From: Pseudomonas cannabina
GTDB taxonomy: Bacteria > Pseudomonadota > Gammaproteobacteria > Pseudomonadales > Pseudomonadaceae
Length of the DNA stretch: 64,000 bases
Reading direction: 5' to 3'
Assembly: GCF_900100365.1 (NCBI RefSeq)
Contig: NZ_FNKU01000003.1
Span: 95,735-159,734 of the forward strand
In this document: positions 27,501 to 36,978 of the stretch, piece after piece
Numbering within the stretch: the stretch's first letter is position 1
Layout of the letters: each line of letters begins with the position of its first letter
Notes under the pieces: generated by a model
The model's input: the letters and a program-made list of their open reading frames with translations, nothing else
What the model was told of the DNA's origin: nothing
The model's database searches: none
Translations under genes and position numbers: made by a program

Positions 27501-27525
27501 AGCCCCAACCTAAAAAACTGGGGCT
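27501..27525 (+). terminator. Hairpin AGCCCCA...TGGGGCT
   Basis: A 7-bp GC-rich stem with an 11-nt loop in the gap after 27473. No T-run follows, so its terminator role is only possible. Confidence 0.4.
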
Positions 27526-27578
27526 GAGGACATAAAGGGATGCCGCTTTGGCGTTCACCACATCTAAGGAGTTACGAC

Positions 27579-27842
27579 ATGGCCAGCCCAGCGACTGGAA
27601 TGCTTCTAGCGTCAAAGAGCGGCGATATTTCGGCTGCAAAACTGATCAGTGAAACCCCTAATACTTGGGTGCTGAGAATTGAAAAACGTGAGGTGCGTGT
27701 CAGCAAGGGAGATACCCGCCAGCGTGCTTTCAGAGAAATGACTGATGCCTTGAAATGGGCAGAGGCCGATCCAGAGTTGATCCAGTATTTTGTTGAACTA
27801 AAGGCCGCAAAGGATTCCCCAAGCATTCAAGTGGAGAATTAG
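27579..27842 (+). CDS. Hypothetical small protein, 87 aa
   Basis: ATG 27579 has TAAGGAG 8-14 nt upstream. The product (ISETPNTWVLRIEKREVRVS, FREMTDALKWAEADPELIQY) is soluble. It lies 6 bp before the acetyltransferase-like pseudogene, so it is probably in the same transcript. No known motif. Confidence 0.55.
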   Translation: MASPATGMLLASKSGDISAAKLISETPNTWVLRIEKREVRVSKGDTRQRAFREMTDALKWAEADPELIQYFVELKAAKDSPSIQVEN

Positions 27843-27847
27843 GGGGA

Positions 27848-28550
27848 ATGAATATGCCCTTTACGATCACCGACCAGTTGACCAAAGGTGACATCGAGCA
27901 GGCGATCAAGCTGGCTCGTGCGAACTACAGCGAACTGATCAACAAATATGTTAAGCCCCATGGCCCCACAAGCAGCCTATGCATCGCACAGGTGGTGGCT
28001 GAGGTCCGGGAATATCTTTCAGACGCGCTGACAGGATGCTATGGAGGGTTTGCTGAAGCAGTCCTGGCGAAACGGAGATTTGGTCGGATTCGTCATCGTG
28101 CTGCGCTGCATCAAAGCAAAAGATTTTGACATAAATTACGCTGAAGATTGTGGCATAAATTACGCGGTGGTCAGTGCGTCACATCGGCGGCAAGGGATCC
28201 TCCGAGAAATGCTGGCCAAGATCCAAGCGCGTTACATCCATATAGGTTTGTCCTGCGACGTGGGTAAGGTACCTTTCTATGAGGCTCTAGGATTTAAGAT
28301 CACCGGATCTGACCTGGTTCAAGTGGCCATGTGCTGGGGTGTTGATAAACCCGAGGCCATCATGGGCGCACTTAATTTCAGTAGGAATTCAGAGATCGCT
28401 GATGCAATTACAACCTTCCAGCGGGTCCACGGCACCAAGGCTGAGGGGATGATTATCAAGTTAGGCGAGATTCAGGAACGTCGGTGCGAATACGTCGATG
28501 GTTATGTAAAAAGACGATTGTCGGGCCTTTCTCATGCTGACGCATCGTAG
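27848..28550 (+). pseudogene. GNAT-like acetyltransferase, broken by a one-base insertion
   Basis: The first frame reads to TGCYGGFAEAVLA, and the GNAT-like part (GDLVGFVIVLRCIKAKDF, then NYAVVSASHRRQGILREMLA with the R-R-Q-G-I acetyl-CoA loop, then CDVGKVPFYEALGFKI) is in the +1 frame. An extra A in GCGAAACGG at about 28067-28072 explains the shift: with GCGAACGG the sequence reads VLANGDLVGF. The start at 27848 has AGGGGGA upstream. If the base is real and not a sequence error, the acetyltransferase is dead. The substrate is unknown. Confidence 0.7.
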
Positions 28551-28559
28551 GAAAAGCCG

Positions 28560-28584
28560 GCCCCGCTCATTCCTTGAGCGGGGC
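28560..28584. terminator. Bidirectional terminator between convergent genes
   Basis: GCCCCGCTCA-TTCCT-TGAGCGGGGC is a perfect 10-bp stem followed by ATTCACTTTT. It separates the acetyltransferase-like gene from the convergent methylase-helicase gene. Confidence 0.75.
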
Positions 28585-28592
28585 ATTCACTT

Positions 28593-31500
28593 TTATGCCC
28601 GCATTTTCTTAACTTCCGGTGCAGCGTTGCCCTGCAGCACTATCGACTTTGGCGTCCACGTCGAGACGTAGTTGTCGTCGGCCTGCATCAGCTTGAGCTC
28701 TGTCATCACATCACGTGAGTCATCCCTCAGGTTTTCCAGACGACTTTGCTGCTGGAACGGTTTCCCTTTCTCTATTTTGGCCTTGGCCAGCTCTTCCCTT
28801 TCCGCAATCCGCGAATTTTCAGCGTCAGCGCGCCAAGCTTCTAACCGGTCCAAGAAATTATCAATGCGGCTGATGAAGCCTGGCAGGCTGAACTTGTCGT
28901 CGGTTCGATATACCAGGTTATCTGGTTCGTACGAATCGTTGCCTGTAACCGTGAACTGAATCTTGTTCCGGTTGCAGGAGACATCGATCTCGAACCCCCT
29001 GTAGGTGCCTACACGGATGATTGCCGCACGTTGGAAAGTGTCCTCTGCCTTGCGGTCGACGGCCACTTTCATGCTGCCCATGATTGCGCCCAGGAGCTGG
29101 TCTTTGTTGTCCTCACCATAGCTCTTTGCTGCCGTTTTGAACAAGAAGCTGGAACCTGTGCCGGCATCACGTTTGGCTATCTCGCCATTCCAACGAGCGA
29201 CCGATCTGTCGGCTCTTTTGTCTGCTTCTTCAAGCCAGGTAATCCGCCTATCCAAGGCATGTTGATTTCGCTTGTAGTTGGAGAACAGCGCCTCCACTTT
29301 CTTCAAGTCAGCAGCAAGTTGGACCTGGAGAAAAATAAGCGGGTTACCGGTCGCAGCGGCCTTCATCTCTGCAGCGTTTGCAGCTTCGCTGGCCACGTCG
29401 TCAATGACACGCTGAAGGCCATCCCCTTTCCGGAACTGCTCGATGCCGGCAGCCTTGTACTCGATGGTCTGCCACATCCGGCTGTCATAGGTCTGTTTGG
29501 TGGCATAGCGCAGGATTTCGATCTCAAAACCTTCTGGATCCTGCTCATAGAACATGTTGCCCTGACGCTCGATTCGGCCGTCACGTTGCTCAAGATCGCT
29601 TGGACGCCAAGGGGCGTCGACGTGGTGTAGGGCGACCAGCCTGCGTTGTACGTTTGTACCTGCACCCATTTTCGTGGTGGAGCCAAGCAGCACCCGAACA
29701 TCACCGCGATTCATTTCGTCAAAAAGCTTCGACTTTTGCAGATCCGTATTGGCTTCATGGATGAATCTTACCTGATCCGCCGGCACGCCCTTGTTGATGA
29801 GCTTCGTACGGATCTCCTCGTACACGCTGAACGATGCGTTGCCAGCCAAGATTTCGTCCATGGAGATGACCTCCCCATCGTTGTCTTCGTCAAGGGAGGC
29901 CTCTGGAGCGGTTTCCTGTCGCTTTTTTCCTTTGGGGGTGGAAAGGTCGCAGAATACCAACTGAGTGCCTTGGCGAGCATCCCACGCCTCCCAGATGCGG
30001 TGTACGTTTTCCACGCAGGCATTCACCTTGCTGCCAATGAAATCCTCAGAGTCAGGATCGATCAATCGGAAATCTAGCCCCGCCTTCCTGGCGTCGTTGG
30101 TGATCTTCAGCGGGTTGTCGATGCGCGGATCCCGTGGGAGGTGTTCCATACGGTAGATGATCGAACCTTTGTTCCAGCTCCGGATAACACCGCCGTCAGC
30201 ACGATGAATTGGCTTGCCGTGATCATCCAGTACCTCGGATTGAACCCCCATGTATTGGGCTTGTTCATTGGAGCGTTCAACAATGATGTTTTGAGGTCGA
30301 CCGCCTTTAACCCGAGGCACAGGAAAACGAGTTCCTCGTTCTGCGGCCTGTTGTTGCAGATCTGCCCTGGTGATGACGTCCGCAAATGTTCGGTACATCG
30401 CGTTCAGCTCAGGGACATTTTGGAATCTTGAAAATCTTGAATTGAGCCGGTAATTCACACCGGTTGCATCCAGCTCCCAGCCGGTGACCACTTGGCCGAA
30501 GGTAGAAGCCCAGGCATCGAAGTGTACGATTCCGCGCTCTTTCAGTTCGTCATACTGCATGTACCGCTGAACGGTATAAAGCTCAGCAATGGTATTGCTC
30601 AACGGCGTGCCAGTAGCAAGGAATACACCACGACCGTCGTACTTCTGCTGCAGGTACCGACATTTAACAAACAGGTCGAAGGCCTTTTCGGAACCAGTGA
30701 GGTTCCCCAGACCGGAAATCCGGCTCAGCGACGTGGTAATAAACAGGTTCTTGAATTCCTGAGCCTCATCAACAACCAGTGCGTCGACGCCCAGATCTGC
30801 AAAGGTCACTGCCTGGTCTTTAGCTCCTGTATCGGCTTTTTTCTCCAGCCGTTCCTTCATCCGCTCTTTGGCCTTTTCCATTTCCTTGATGGTGATGCGG
30901 TCCCCGCGGTCGTTCTTGAGATCTATGATTGCATTACTCAGGTCGCTAATTTGTTCCTGGAGCAATTTTTCAAGGGTGTCCTGAGGCATCCCGATCTTTT
31001 TGAACGAACTATGAGCTACCACGACAGCATCCCAATCACCCGTTGCGATACGGGCAAACAAGCGCTCGCGGTTTTCCTTTTTGAAGTCTGACTTCTCAGC
31101 AACCAGGACGTTGGCGTCTGGGTAGAGTGAGTAGATAGCGTCTTTCCATTGCAGTAACAGATGGTTGGGCACAACAAGCATCGGCTTGTTCAGAAGGCCC
31201 ATACGCTTGCTTTCCATGACGGTCCCAACGCACACCAGTGTCTTGCCGGCACCGACGACGTGATCGAACAAAGCCGTTCCGTCTTGAATGCCCCGCCAGA
31301 TCCCATCTTTCTGATGAGGACGCAGCGTTATGTCGAGTGATGCACCAGGTAACTGGAGGTGAGAGCCGTTGTACCGCGATGGAATATTGGTATTGAACCT
31401 GTCGTTGTAAAGCCTGGCCAGCTCCACCCGCTGCTCTTTGTCCTCCCAGATCCAGTCAACAAACGCTTGGCGTAATTCATCCGCTTTCTGGTTCGCTGCG

Positions 31501-34133
31501 GCGGTTTGAGTTTCGTCTACCTGCATGATGGGTTGGCCGCGATCATCTTGGCCAACCTCGGTTTTGACTTGAATTGATCGGTTGGTCAGTACCGCTTCAA
31601 TCAGTTTGTTTGCCGGATATGCTTCCGTACCCCAGGTAACGCGACACGTCGTGTTGTCACCCTGACCAATATCAGCAATCCACTTTCCGAGCGCTGCCTG
31701 GTAGCTAATGCGTCTCTGCACATCACCAAGCAGGTGAACAACGAATTTATCGACGACGGTATCAGGTACCCAGGTTGAGCCCAGCTGGACAGAGATGTCG
31801 ACAGGATCGATGTCTGCAGGTTGGACCGGGCGCAAGGCGTCTACGTTATGCGAAAAGCGCGGGTCTTGCTCTGCTGCCTTGATAGCACCACGAAGCTTAG
31901 CCTTCACATTCCCTGTTAAATACTGGTCCGCTGTCTCCCAACGGTCCTTCCCAGGATTGAAATAAATCAAACCCCGAAGATCAGCAATGATGTCTTCTTC
32001 GGAACGTCCGCAAAGGCGAACCATGCGTTCCAGGTCAACACGGCCGACTTGGTTCATGGACACGACTAAGGCATCTGTCGCTGAATCGACGTGCCGAACT
32101 TCCTGACGAGGCGTCATCACGCGACGGCTGAAAATTGATGCCTTATCGGCTTTTGGAGGACGAGCGGCCACCTCATGCTTGCGAGCCATATCTGCTGATA
32201 TGCCCCGGTCGTAGTTGCTTTCCAGCGCATTCAACAATGGATATTCAGGATCGTCGCACATGGCCAAACGGTTAGCCTGGCTGCTGATATGGCCATGTTT
32301 TCGAATGAACCGATCGTAAAGCGTGTTGAGTCGAGTCCGGTGCAGATCGAGGTCGCTATCAATGCCCTCGGATTGTTCTGCAGCCATCAAAGTCCGTAGG
32401 GCATTCCTGACCTCGATCATGCCTTTGATTCGGTCGCCTGCACGCTCGTTTTTGGGTGTGATCAGTTGATAATCAGTCTTGGCCAACTGATCAGGAAGGC
32501 GTCGAGCGATTAGGCCAGCCTCGGTGATGAAGTAGGAGCCGACTTTCAGATTCTCAGGCAGTACCAGTTCAGACTTAGCCTCGGCAGCGTCAACCGTTTC
32601 TGAAGACGGATTAGCTTTGTAAACGTCACGTGGTAATGCTACCAACCGAGCGGAGATCTCAGCGGCCAGATCCCGACCAGGCTCCCCGATCAAATCTGCT
32701 GTGTCTCGGTGCATGTTCCGTGAAATGACCATGCGACCGACCATCTGCCCCGGGTTTTCAATGAAATACTGGTTGATGGTGATGGGGGCACCTGTCTCAC
32801 GATCTCGTATATCGCCGACATTTACCCATCGCTTGTCAGTTTCCTCACCAGGCATTGCTTTCTGGAAAAACACAATGTCGGTCGTGACTTCCGTCAGCGC
32901 ATTCTCTTTGAAAGCAGTGTTTGGCAACCGAATTGCGCCAAGGAAGTGGGATTGTTCAGCGATGTGCTCACGAGCTCTGCCGTTCGCTGCATCCAAAAAG
33001 TAGCGACTGACGACTACCCCCATCACTCCACCTGGCTTGAGCTTGTCGAGGGATTTGGCGAGAAAGTAGTTGTGGATGGAGTACCCGCTCAGCTCGCGGT
33101 GATGGGGATCGTAGAGTGATTGCGAGCCGAAAGGAGGGTTGGCCACGCACGCGTCAAAATAACCGCTGGGAACTACAACATCCTGCAGGCCCCGGTTGAG
33201 ATAGGAAGCTGTAGGGTAAAGGTGCTTGCCTATCTCGGCTGTCAGAGGATCGAGTTCCACTGCAGTAAACTGGCTTTCCTTCCTAAGCGCTTCGGGCATC
33301 AAGCCAATGAAGTTGCCAGTGCCGGCAGCTGGTTCGAAGATTTTACCGCCAGGGAATCCAAGCCGCTGAATGCCCTCATAAATCCCTCCAATGACAGCAG
33401 CAGAGGTGTAATGGGCATCTTGAGTCGAGCGACGGGCTTTCTCAAATTCATCTTGGCTGAGAAGCGCGCCCAGTTCCTGGTACTCCTGCTGCCAAGCCGG
33501 ATTACGATGGTCGAACGCCTGAGGCAACCCACCCCATCCAACATATTTGACCAGTATTGCCTGTTCTGCTGGTACAGCTGCCCGCTTCTGCTCACGTAGT
33601 CTCTGCAGTAGCTGAATCGCCTCTACGTTGTTCCGAAACTTGGCTTTTGCCCCACCAATACCCAGCGAGTCCGCCGCAGTGATCGCGTAATCGGTTGGTG
33701 TTAAAGCTCTGTGTTCACTTCCTGCAGGGCCAGCACTTCGTGCTCCGTCAGGCCGGTTTTGTGCTCCGCTGGGAGGCTGTGCAGTGCTTCCAGTTCCAAG
33801 CGTTGTTGCTCCAACACTTTCCCCAGCAGAGTCAGTTCCCCCTCGCTCTCCAGTTGCCTCAACTGCGCGGGGCTGTTCAAGGCCCAACGATCCAGAATTT
33901 TCCAAGACTGTGGGCCGAACGACGGAGACTGACGAATTGCCTTTATTGTCTCCGAGCTCAGTTCCCGGCTTGCGATTTCCAACGGTTGGGTTTGATTTGT
34001 GATCATGCTGTGCTCCTTGGTCGTCATCGATGTCGAGACCGGCTTCGAGGGTCTCTATGGCGTCTACGGTTTCTTGAAAGGCGAAATCAAAGCCCAATTG
34101 GGCTTGATCGTGGGACGGCCTTTTCCTACGCAT
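28593..34133 (-). CDS. N6-adenine DNA methylase-SNF2 helicase fusion (DarB-like), 1846 aa
   Basis: The N-terminal third carries a DNA methyltransferase: a PAAGTGNF motif I segment (GGKIFEPAAGTGNFIGLMPE) and the catalytic NPPFG near residue 330. The C-terminal two thirds is a superfamily-2 SNF2-type helicase: VVGAGKTLV (Walker A, ~960), DALVVDEAQEFKNL (Walker B, ~1120), VFLATGTPLSNT, and helicase C with LLGSTTKMGAGTNVQRRLVA and QRDGRIERQGNMF. Such fusions are common on conjugative plasmids and phages; the P1 DarB protein protects incoming DNA from restriction. A comparable anti-restriction role during transfer is inferred. Intact; a transfer-regulon operator lies just upstream. Confidence 0.85.
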   Translation of the reverse strand: MRRKRPSHDQAQLGFDFAFQETVDAIETLEAGLDIDDDQGAQHDHKSNPTVGNRKPGTELGDNKGNSSVSVVRPTVLENSGSLGLEQPRAVEATGERGGTDSAGESVGATTLGTGSTAQPPSGAQNRPDGARSAGPAGSEHRALTPTDYAITAADSLGIGGAKAKFRNNVEAIQLLQRLREQKRAAVPAEQAILVKYVGWGGLPQAFDHRNPAWQQEYQELGALLSQDEFEKARRSTQDAHYTSAAVIGGIYEGIQRLGFPGGKIFEPAAGTGNFIGLMPEALRKESQFTAVELDPLTAEIGKHLYPTASYLNRGLQDVVVPSGYFDACVANPPFGSQSLYDPHHRELSGYSIHNYFLAKSLDKLKPGGVMGVVVSRYFLDAANGRAREHIAEQSHFLGAIRLPNTAFKENALTEVTTDIVFFQKAMPGEETDKRWVNVGDIRDRETGAPITINQYFIENPGQMVGRMVISRNMHRDTADLIGEPGRDLAAEISARLVALPRDVYKANPSSETVDAAEAKSELVLPENLKVGSYFITEAGLIARRLPDQLAKTDYQLITPKNERAGDRIKGMIEVRNALRTLMAAEQSEGIDSDLDLHRTRLNTLYDRFIRKHGHISSQANRLAMCDDPEYPLLNALESNYDRGISADMARKHEVAARPPKADKASIFSRRVMTPRQEVRHVDSATDALVVSMNQVGRVDLERMVRLCGRSEEDIIADLRGLIYFNPGKDRWETADQYLTGNVKAKLRGAIKAAEQDPRFSHNVDALRPVQPADIDPVDISVQLGSTWVPDTVVDKFVVHLLGDVQRRISYQAALGKWIADIGQGDNTTCRVTWGTEAYPANKLIEAVLTNRSIQVKTEVGQDDRGQPIMQVDETQTAAANQKADELRQAFVDWIWEDKEQRVELARLYNDRFNTNIPSRYNGSHLQLPGASLDITLRPHQKDGIWRGIQDGTALFDHVVGAGKTLVCVGTVMESKRMGLLNKPMLVVPNHLLLQWKDAIYSLYPDANVLVAEKSDFKKENRERLFARIATGDWDAVVVAHSSFKKIGMPQDTLEKLLQEQISDLSNAIIDLKNDRGDRITIKEMEKAKERMKERLEKKADTGAKDQAVTFADLGVDALVVDEAQEFKNLFITTSLSRISGLGNLTGSEKAFDLFVKCRYLQQKYDGRGVFLATGTPLSNTIAELYTVQRYMQYDELKERGIVHFDAWASTFGQVVTGWELDATGVNYRLNSRFSRFQNVPELNAMYRTFADVITRADLQQQAAERGTRFPVPRVKGGRPQNIIVERSNEQAQYMGVQSEVLDDHGKPIHRADGGVIRSWNKGSIIYRMEHLPRDPRIDNPLKITNDARKAGLDFRLIDPDSEDFIGSKVNACVENVHRIWEAWDARQGTQLVFCDLSTPKGKKRQETAPEASLDEDNDGEVISMDEILAGNASFSVYEEIRTKLINKGVPADQVRFIHEANTDLQKSKLFDEMNRGDVRVLLGSTTKMGAGTNVQRRLVALHHVDAPWRPSDLEQRDGRIERQGNMFYEQDPEGFEIEILRYATKQTYDSRMWQTIEYKAAGIEQFRKGDGLQRVIDDVASEAANAAEMKAAATGNPLIFLQVQLAADLKKVEALFSNYKRNQHALDRRITWLEEADKRADRSVARWNGEIAKRDAGTGSSFLFKTAAKSYGEDNKDQLLGAIMGSMKVAVDRKAEDTFQRAAIIRVGTYRGFEIDVSCNRNKIQFTVTGNDSYEPDNLVYRTDDKFSLPGFISRIDNFLDRLEAWRADAENSRIAEREELAKAKIEKGKPFQQQSRLENLRDDSRDVMTELKLMQADDNYVSTWTPKSIVLQGNAAPEVKKMRA

Positions 34134-34150
34134 CGTATAGCACTCCGTCT

Positions 34151-34178
34151 AGTTCGTATCATAGTCATTATACGAAAT
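34151..34178. promoter_or_regulatory. Transfer-regulon operator, site 4
   Basis: AGTTCGTAT-N10-ATACGAAAT, one mismatch between the arms. It lies 18 bp upstream of the methylase-helicase start on the minus strand. Confidence 0.7.
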
Positions 34179-34240
34179 GCGTAACAGAGTACAATTTTTA
34201 CCGGCATTTGAGGATGACCGTCCGCGAATTCATTGAGATT

Positions 34241-34627
34241 CTAGGAGTTGTAAGAGGCGCCGTAGCAGCAGGTCGCAGCCACATATTCCGGGTGAAGATG
34301 TAGCTGCAGTCGCTGTCCAGCAATGACCTTTCGAGCAGGTTCTAGATCTTGAGAGAGCACAATCGCAAGGTAGGCAAACAAGAGCTCACGCATCCGATTA
34401 TTTTTGCTGCTCATATGGCTGATCAACCCGAGTACTGGATGGTTGAGCGGATTGCCAACCAGTGATTCGCTTTCCGCTTGCAACTGGTCCATCAGGTAAG
34501 CCAAAAGCTCCGTGTGTTCATCAGCAAATTTTCGATCAGCGCGTTGCTGCCATTCAGTGAACTCCTCAACAACACCGCTGAGTTCTGCCCAGGTGACTGA
34601 TTGGTTGGGTAGAGTTTGGATCGACAT
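34241..34627 (-). CDS. Hypothetical helical protein, 128 aa
   Basis: The product is soluble and mostly helical (WAELSGVVEEFTEWQQRADR, ELLAYLMDQLQAESESLVGN, LLFAYLAIVLSQDLEPARKV). It directly follows the antitoxin-like gene on the minus strand with no gap. No family is recognised. Confidence 0.55.
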   Translation of the reverse strand: MSIQTLPNQSVTWAELSGVVEEFTEWQQRADRKFADEHTELLAYLMDQLQAESESLVGNPLNHPVLGLISHMSSKNNRMRELLFAYLAIVLSQDLEPARKVIAGQRLQLHLHPEYVAATCCYGASYNS

Positions 34628-34981
34628 TCAGTATCCTCCTGAGAGTTTAGGATTGTTTTTCTGACGACCTGCCATCTCGTCAGCTGTTTCCCCGTGCAGC
34701 GTGTAGAAATCTTTATCCCGCCAGGCTGCGCACATTTCTACGGGAAGCCCGGTGACCGACGCCATAAAGACTTCGCAATCAGCATCGTTGAAGACGATCT
34801 TTGTGCCGTTGAGCTTGATGAAACCCGGATATGCCTTTTGGTCTGCCTCCACAACGTCTGCGGGAACCGCATCCGAGACAAGCCCAATGAGACTGATATA
34901 CCTCCAGTGAGCATCATCCAAAGCTTTAAGCTGAAACGGAGTAGCTTTCGTTAATTTTGCAGCAAATTCGGCTGGTTTCAT
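34628..34981 (-). CDS. Hypothetical protein, possible partner of the zeta-like toxin, 117 aa
   Basis: ATG at 34981 gives MKPAEFAAKLTKATPFQLKA; upstream codons are unlikely because this start has AGGAGCCA close by. It starts 20 bp after the end of the metallopeptidase-zeta gene. The position and size are those of a small antitoxin or chaperone in a toxin operon, but I see no epsilon-antitoxin motif. The body includes IVFNDADCEVFMASVTGLPV and WRDKDFYTLHGETADEMAGR. Confidence 0.55.
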   Translation of the reverse strand: MKPAEFAAKLTKATPFQLKALDDAHWRYISLIGLVSDAVPADVVEADQKAYPGFIKLNGTKIVFNDADCEVFMASVTGLPVEMCAAWRDKDFYTLHGETADEMAGRQKNNPKLSGGY

Positions 34982-35000
34982 GGCTTGGCTCCTGATGGAT

Positions 35001-36515
35001 TTACCGCGGTTTGATTTGGTTTGGGAGATTGGTACGAATGATGGGTGCGAGCGTGCGGTTGTAATCCGCCCGGATAGCCGCAAGCTCCGCGAGATCCCCC
35101 TCACCGGCTTGCCGGCGATTCATTTTGGATTGCACAAGATCAAGGGTCAGTTCGAAGGAGGATCGCTCGGCCTGCGTCCAGGCTCTCGACCGCTCAGTGT
35201 CCACATGTACTCGGCCTTGGACTGGGGTTTGCTGCCAACCACTCGCTGTACGTGTGTTGTCGTAGATGTCTGTGCCGCTTCGGTTCGTCACGTGCATTCG
35301 GTCGACCAAATTGGCGGTTTCCAGACGATCAACAGTGAGGGGCAGCCCTACAAAGGCCAGGTCGTGGTTGATTCGATTGGACCAACGCCCAAAGCCATTG
35401 GCCTCGTGCTGCAACTCGTACCGATGGTGAATGCTTAGACGGCTCACCAGGTCATTAACGGCCAACACACGAGCATCGATCCGGTACCCTGCTGATTGCA
35501 GCTTGCTGCAGAGCTTGGCCAGGCTGTCTGGATCGCGCATCGTTCCATCTATGACCAGGTTCCTGCGCTCTTTAATGGCCAGGTTTGTGAGTTTCACAGC
35601 CCAGCCTGCAGCATCACGATGAGTAAGATCCGCTGCGTCACGGTCGTTTTCACGCATCAGCTTGAGTAGGTGGGGGTGATACTTGCGCAGCTCGTCAGCG
35701 TCAATCTTGATTGAATTGCCACCCAGTTCAGTCGTTGCATAACTGCTGAGGGCCGCTTTCCCCGCCCCGGGTTGCCCCCCGAGGATGATTGCAACTGGTT
35801 GCTGCACCGGTTTGCTGAGCATCAAAGCGTGCTGGGCAATGTCTTCAAAAATAAGCTGATGCTCTTCGGCCTCAAGCCTGAACTGTGATTGATCGTCTTT
35901 AGGGAAAGTCTGCTGATGCCTTTCGCCGGATCTGATGCCATTAGCCACGGCGAGAGCCTCGACACGAAGCTCATGAATGGAAAGGGACTTGTCGTCAACA
36001 AGGCCCGTGGCCTTGAGTACCTGCTGCAACGCTGCACGGGTCCTGTCCCAGGCCTTTCCTAAAAACGTCCGCTCTTCTTCCGCCACGAACGCGAAGACTT
36101 CTTCTGCACGGTGCAGCTCGCTTCTATCGTGGTAGTTATTATCAACCTCTGCCCAAATATGGCTCAGCGTTGGTTCATTGCGCGTTTCAAGAACGCGATC
36201 CAGGAGCGCCCTCTTTTCTTCGGGATTGAAGGTGTTGAGCCCATAATGCCCGAGGAGCTCGTGGCGCAAGGTTCTGAGGACGGCCCCTTCGTCACCCATA
36301 TTGGAAGCGACAATGGTGAAGATGGCGTTTTTTGGGTGGTAGGCACCGTCGATTCGGACTCCGGTTTTTTCTCGGGATAATTCTGGTCCATAAATGTCCT
36401 CCTGCTTCGCAACGACGATAGCTCTCAGTTGAATATTTCCATTGTAGTTGTCCAAAAAGCGATCAACCACGTGTTGCACCAGTTCAACGCTTAAACCCCT
36501 GCTCTGATCGTCCAT
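35001..36515 (-). CDS. Metallopeptidase-zeta toxin fusion, 504 aa
   Basis: The N-terminal ~180 residues carry LRHELLGHYGLNTF near residue 84, an HExxGH-like zinc site seen in large polyvalent plasmid and phage proteins. The C-terminal part (residues ~240-430) is a zeta-toxin kinase: VAIILGGQPGAGKAALSSYA (Walker A), SIKIDADELRKYHPHL, and RRNLVIDGTMRDPDSLAKL with the R/D pair. Zeta kinases phosphorylate UDP-sugar precursors of the cell wall; here the fusion may instead be a transferred effector or a stability toxin. The Walker A ends KAAL where many zetas have KS/KT, which could weaken ATP use. Confidence 0.8.
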   Translation of the reverse strand: MDDQSRGLSVELVQHVVDRFLDNYNGNIQLRAIVVAKQEDIYGPELSREKTGVRIDGAYHPKNAIFTIVASNMGDEGAVLRTLRHELLGHYGLNTFNPEEKRALLDRVLETRNEPTLSHIWAEVDNNYHDRSELHRAEEVFAFVAEEERTFLGKAWDRTRAALQQVLKATGLVDDKSLSIHELRVEALAVANGIRSGERHQQTFPKDDQSQFRLEAEEHQLIFEDIAQHALMLSKPVQQPVAIILGGQPGAGKAALSSYATTELGGNSIKIDADELRKYHPHLLKLMRENDRDAADLTHRDAAGWAVKLTNLAIKERRNLVIDGTMRDPDSLAKLCSKLQSAGYRIDARVLAVNDLVSRLSIHHRYELQHEANGFGRWSNRINHDLAFVGLPLTVDRLETANLVDRMHVTNRSGTDIYDNTRTASGWQQTPVQGRVHVDTERSRAWTQAERSSFELTLDLVQSKMNRRQAGEGDLAELAAIRADYNRTLAPIIRTNLPNQIKPR

Positions 36516-36525
36516 GGTCAGTCCC

Positions 36526-36978
36526 TTAAATCTTAGCCCGTACCTGGGCGCCGTAGTTCGCGATTACACGACGTATGGTGTCGACGTCATCTATGGATAT
36601 TTTGCTACGCTCCAGCACGAGCTCAGCCTGCTCCTGACGCAATTTTGAGAGAACCACAAGGTCAGGCTCAGCCTTAGACCTCTCCTCGTGGATTGCTTGT
36701 GATCGTGCCGCGAGTGCGTTCCCGATGGTTTCCATCGCGCATTCGTATTCTGCAACCTGCTGGCTGGTCAATGGACCTGGCATCAGAGAGCCCTCATGCT
36801 GTCGTTTGAAAGTTTGGTAAAGCAGAGCAATCCCTGCTGCAAGAAACAGTGCTGCATGAACCAGCTCGCCCGGGACGTCGAACCCGTGGTGAACTGCAAG
36901 CACTGCGTAAGAAAGCCCAATGATCGAGCTGCCAATCGCCACGCAGGTACGCCAAATCCGCTGCTTAAGCATCAGCAT
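36526..36978 (-). CDS. Hypothetical membrane protein, 150 aa
   Basis: Two hydrophobic segments near the N terminus (AIGSSIIGLSYAVLAVHHGF and ELVHAALFLAAGIALLYQTF) are followed by a charged helical tail (EYECAMETIGNALAARSQAI, LRQEQAELVLERSKISIDDV). It lies 10 bp from the zeta-fusion gene and overlaps the preceding gene by 14 nt, so it is in the same transcript. Family not recognised. Confidence 0.6.
   Translation of the reverse strand: MLMLKQRIWRTCVAIGSSIIGLSYAVLAVHHGFDVPGELVHAALFLAAGIALLYQTFKRQHEGSLMPGPLTSQQVAEYECAMETIGNALAARSQAIHEERSKAEPDLVVLSKLRQEQAELVLERSKISIDDVDTIRRVIANYGAQVRAKI

Noticed and set aside
32701..33003. Plus-strand frames opposite the methylase-helicase gene
   Set aside because: Shadows of a long, well-supported minus-strand gene.
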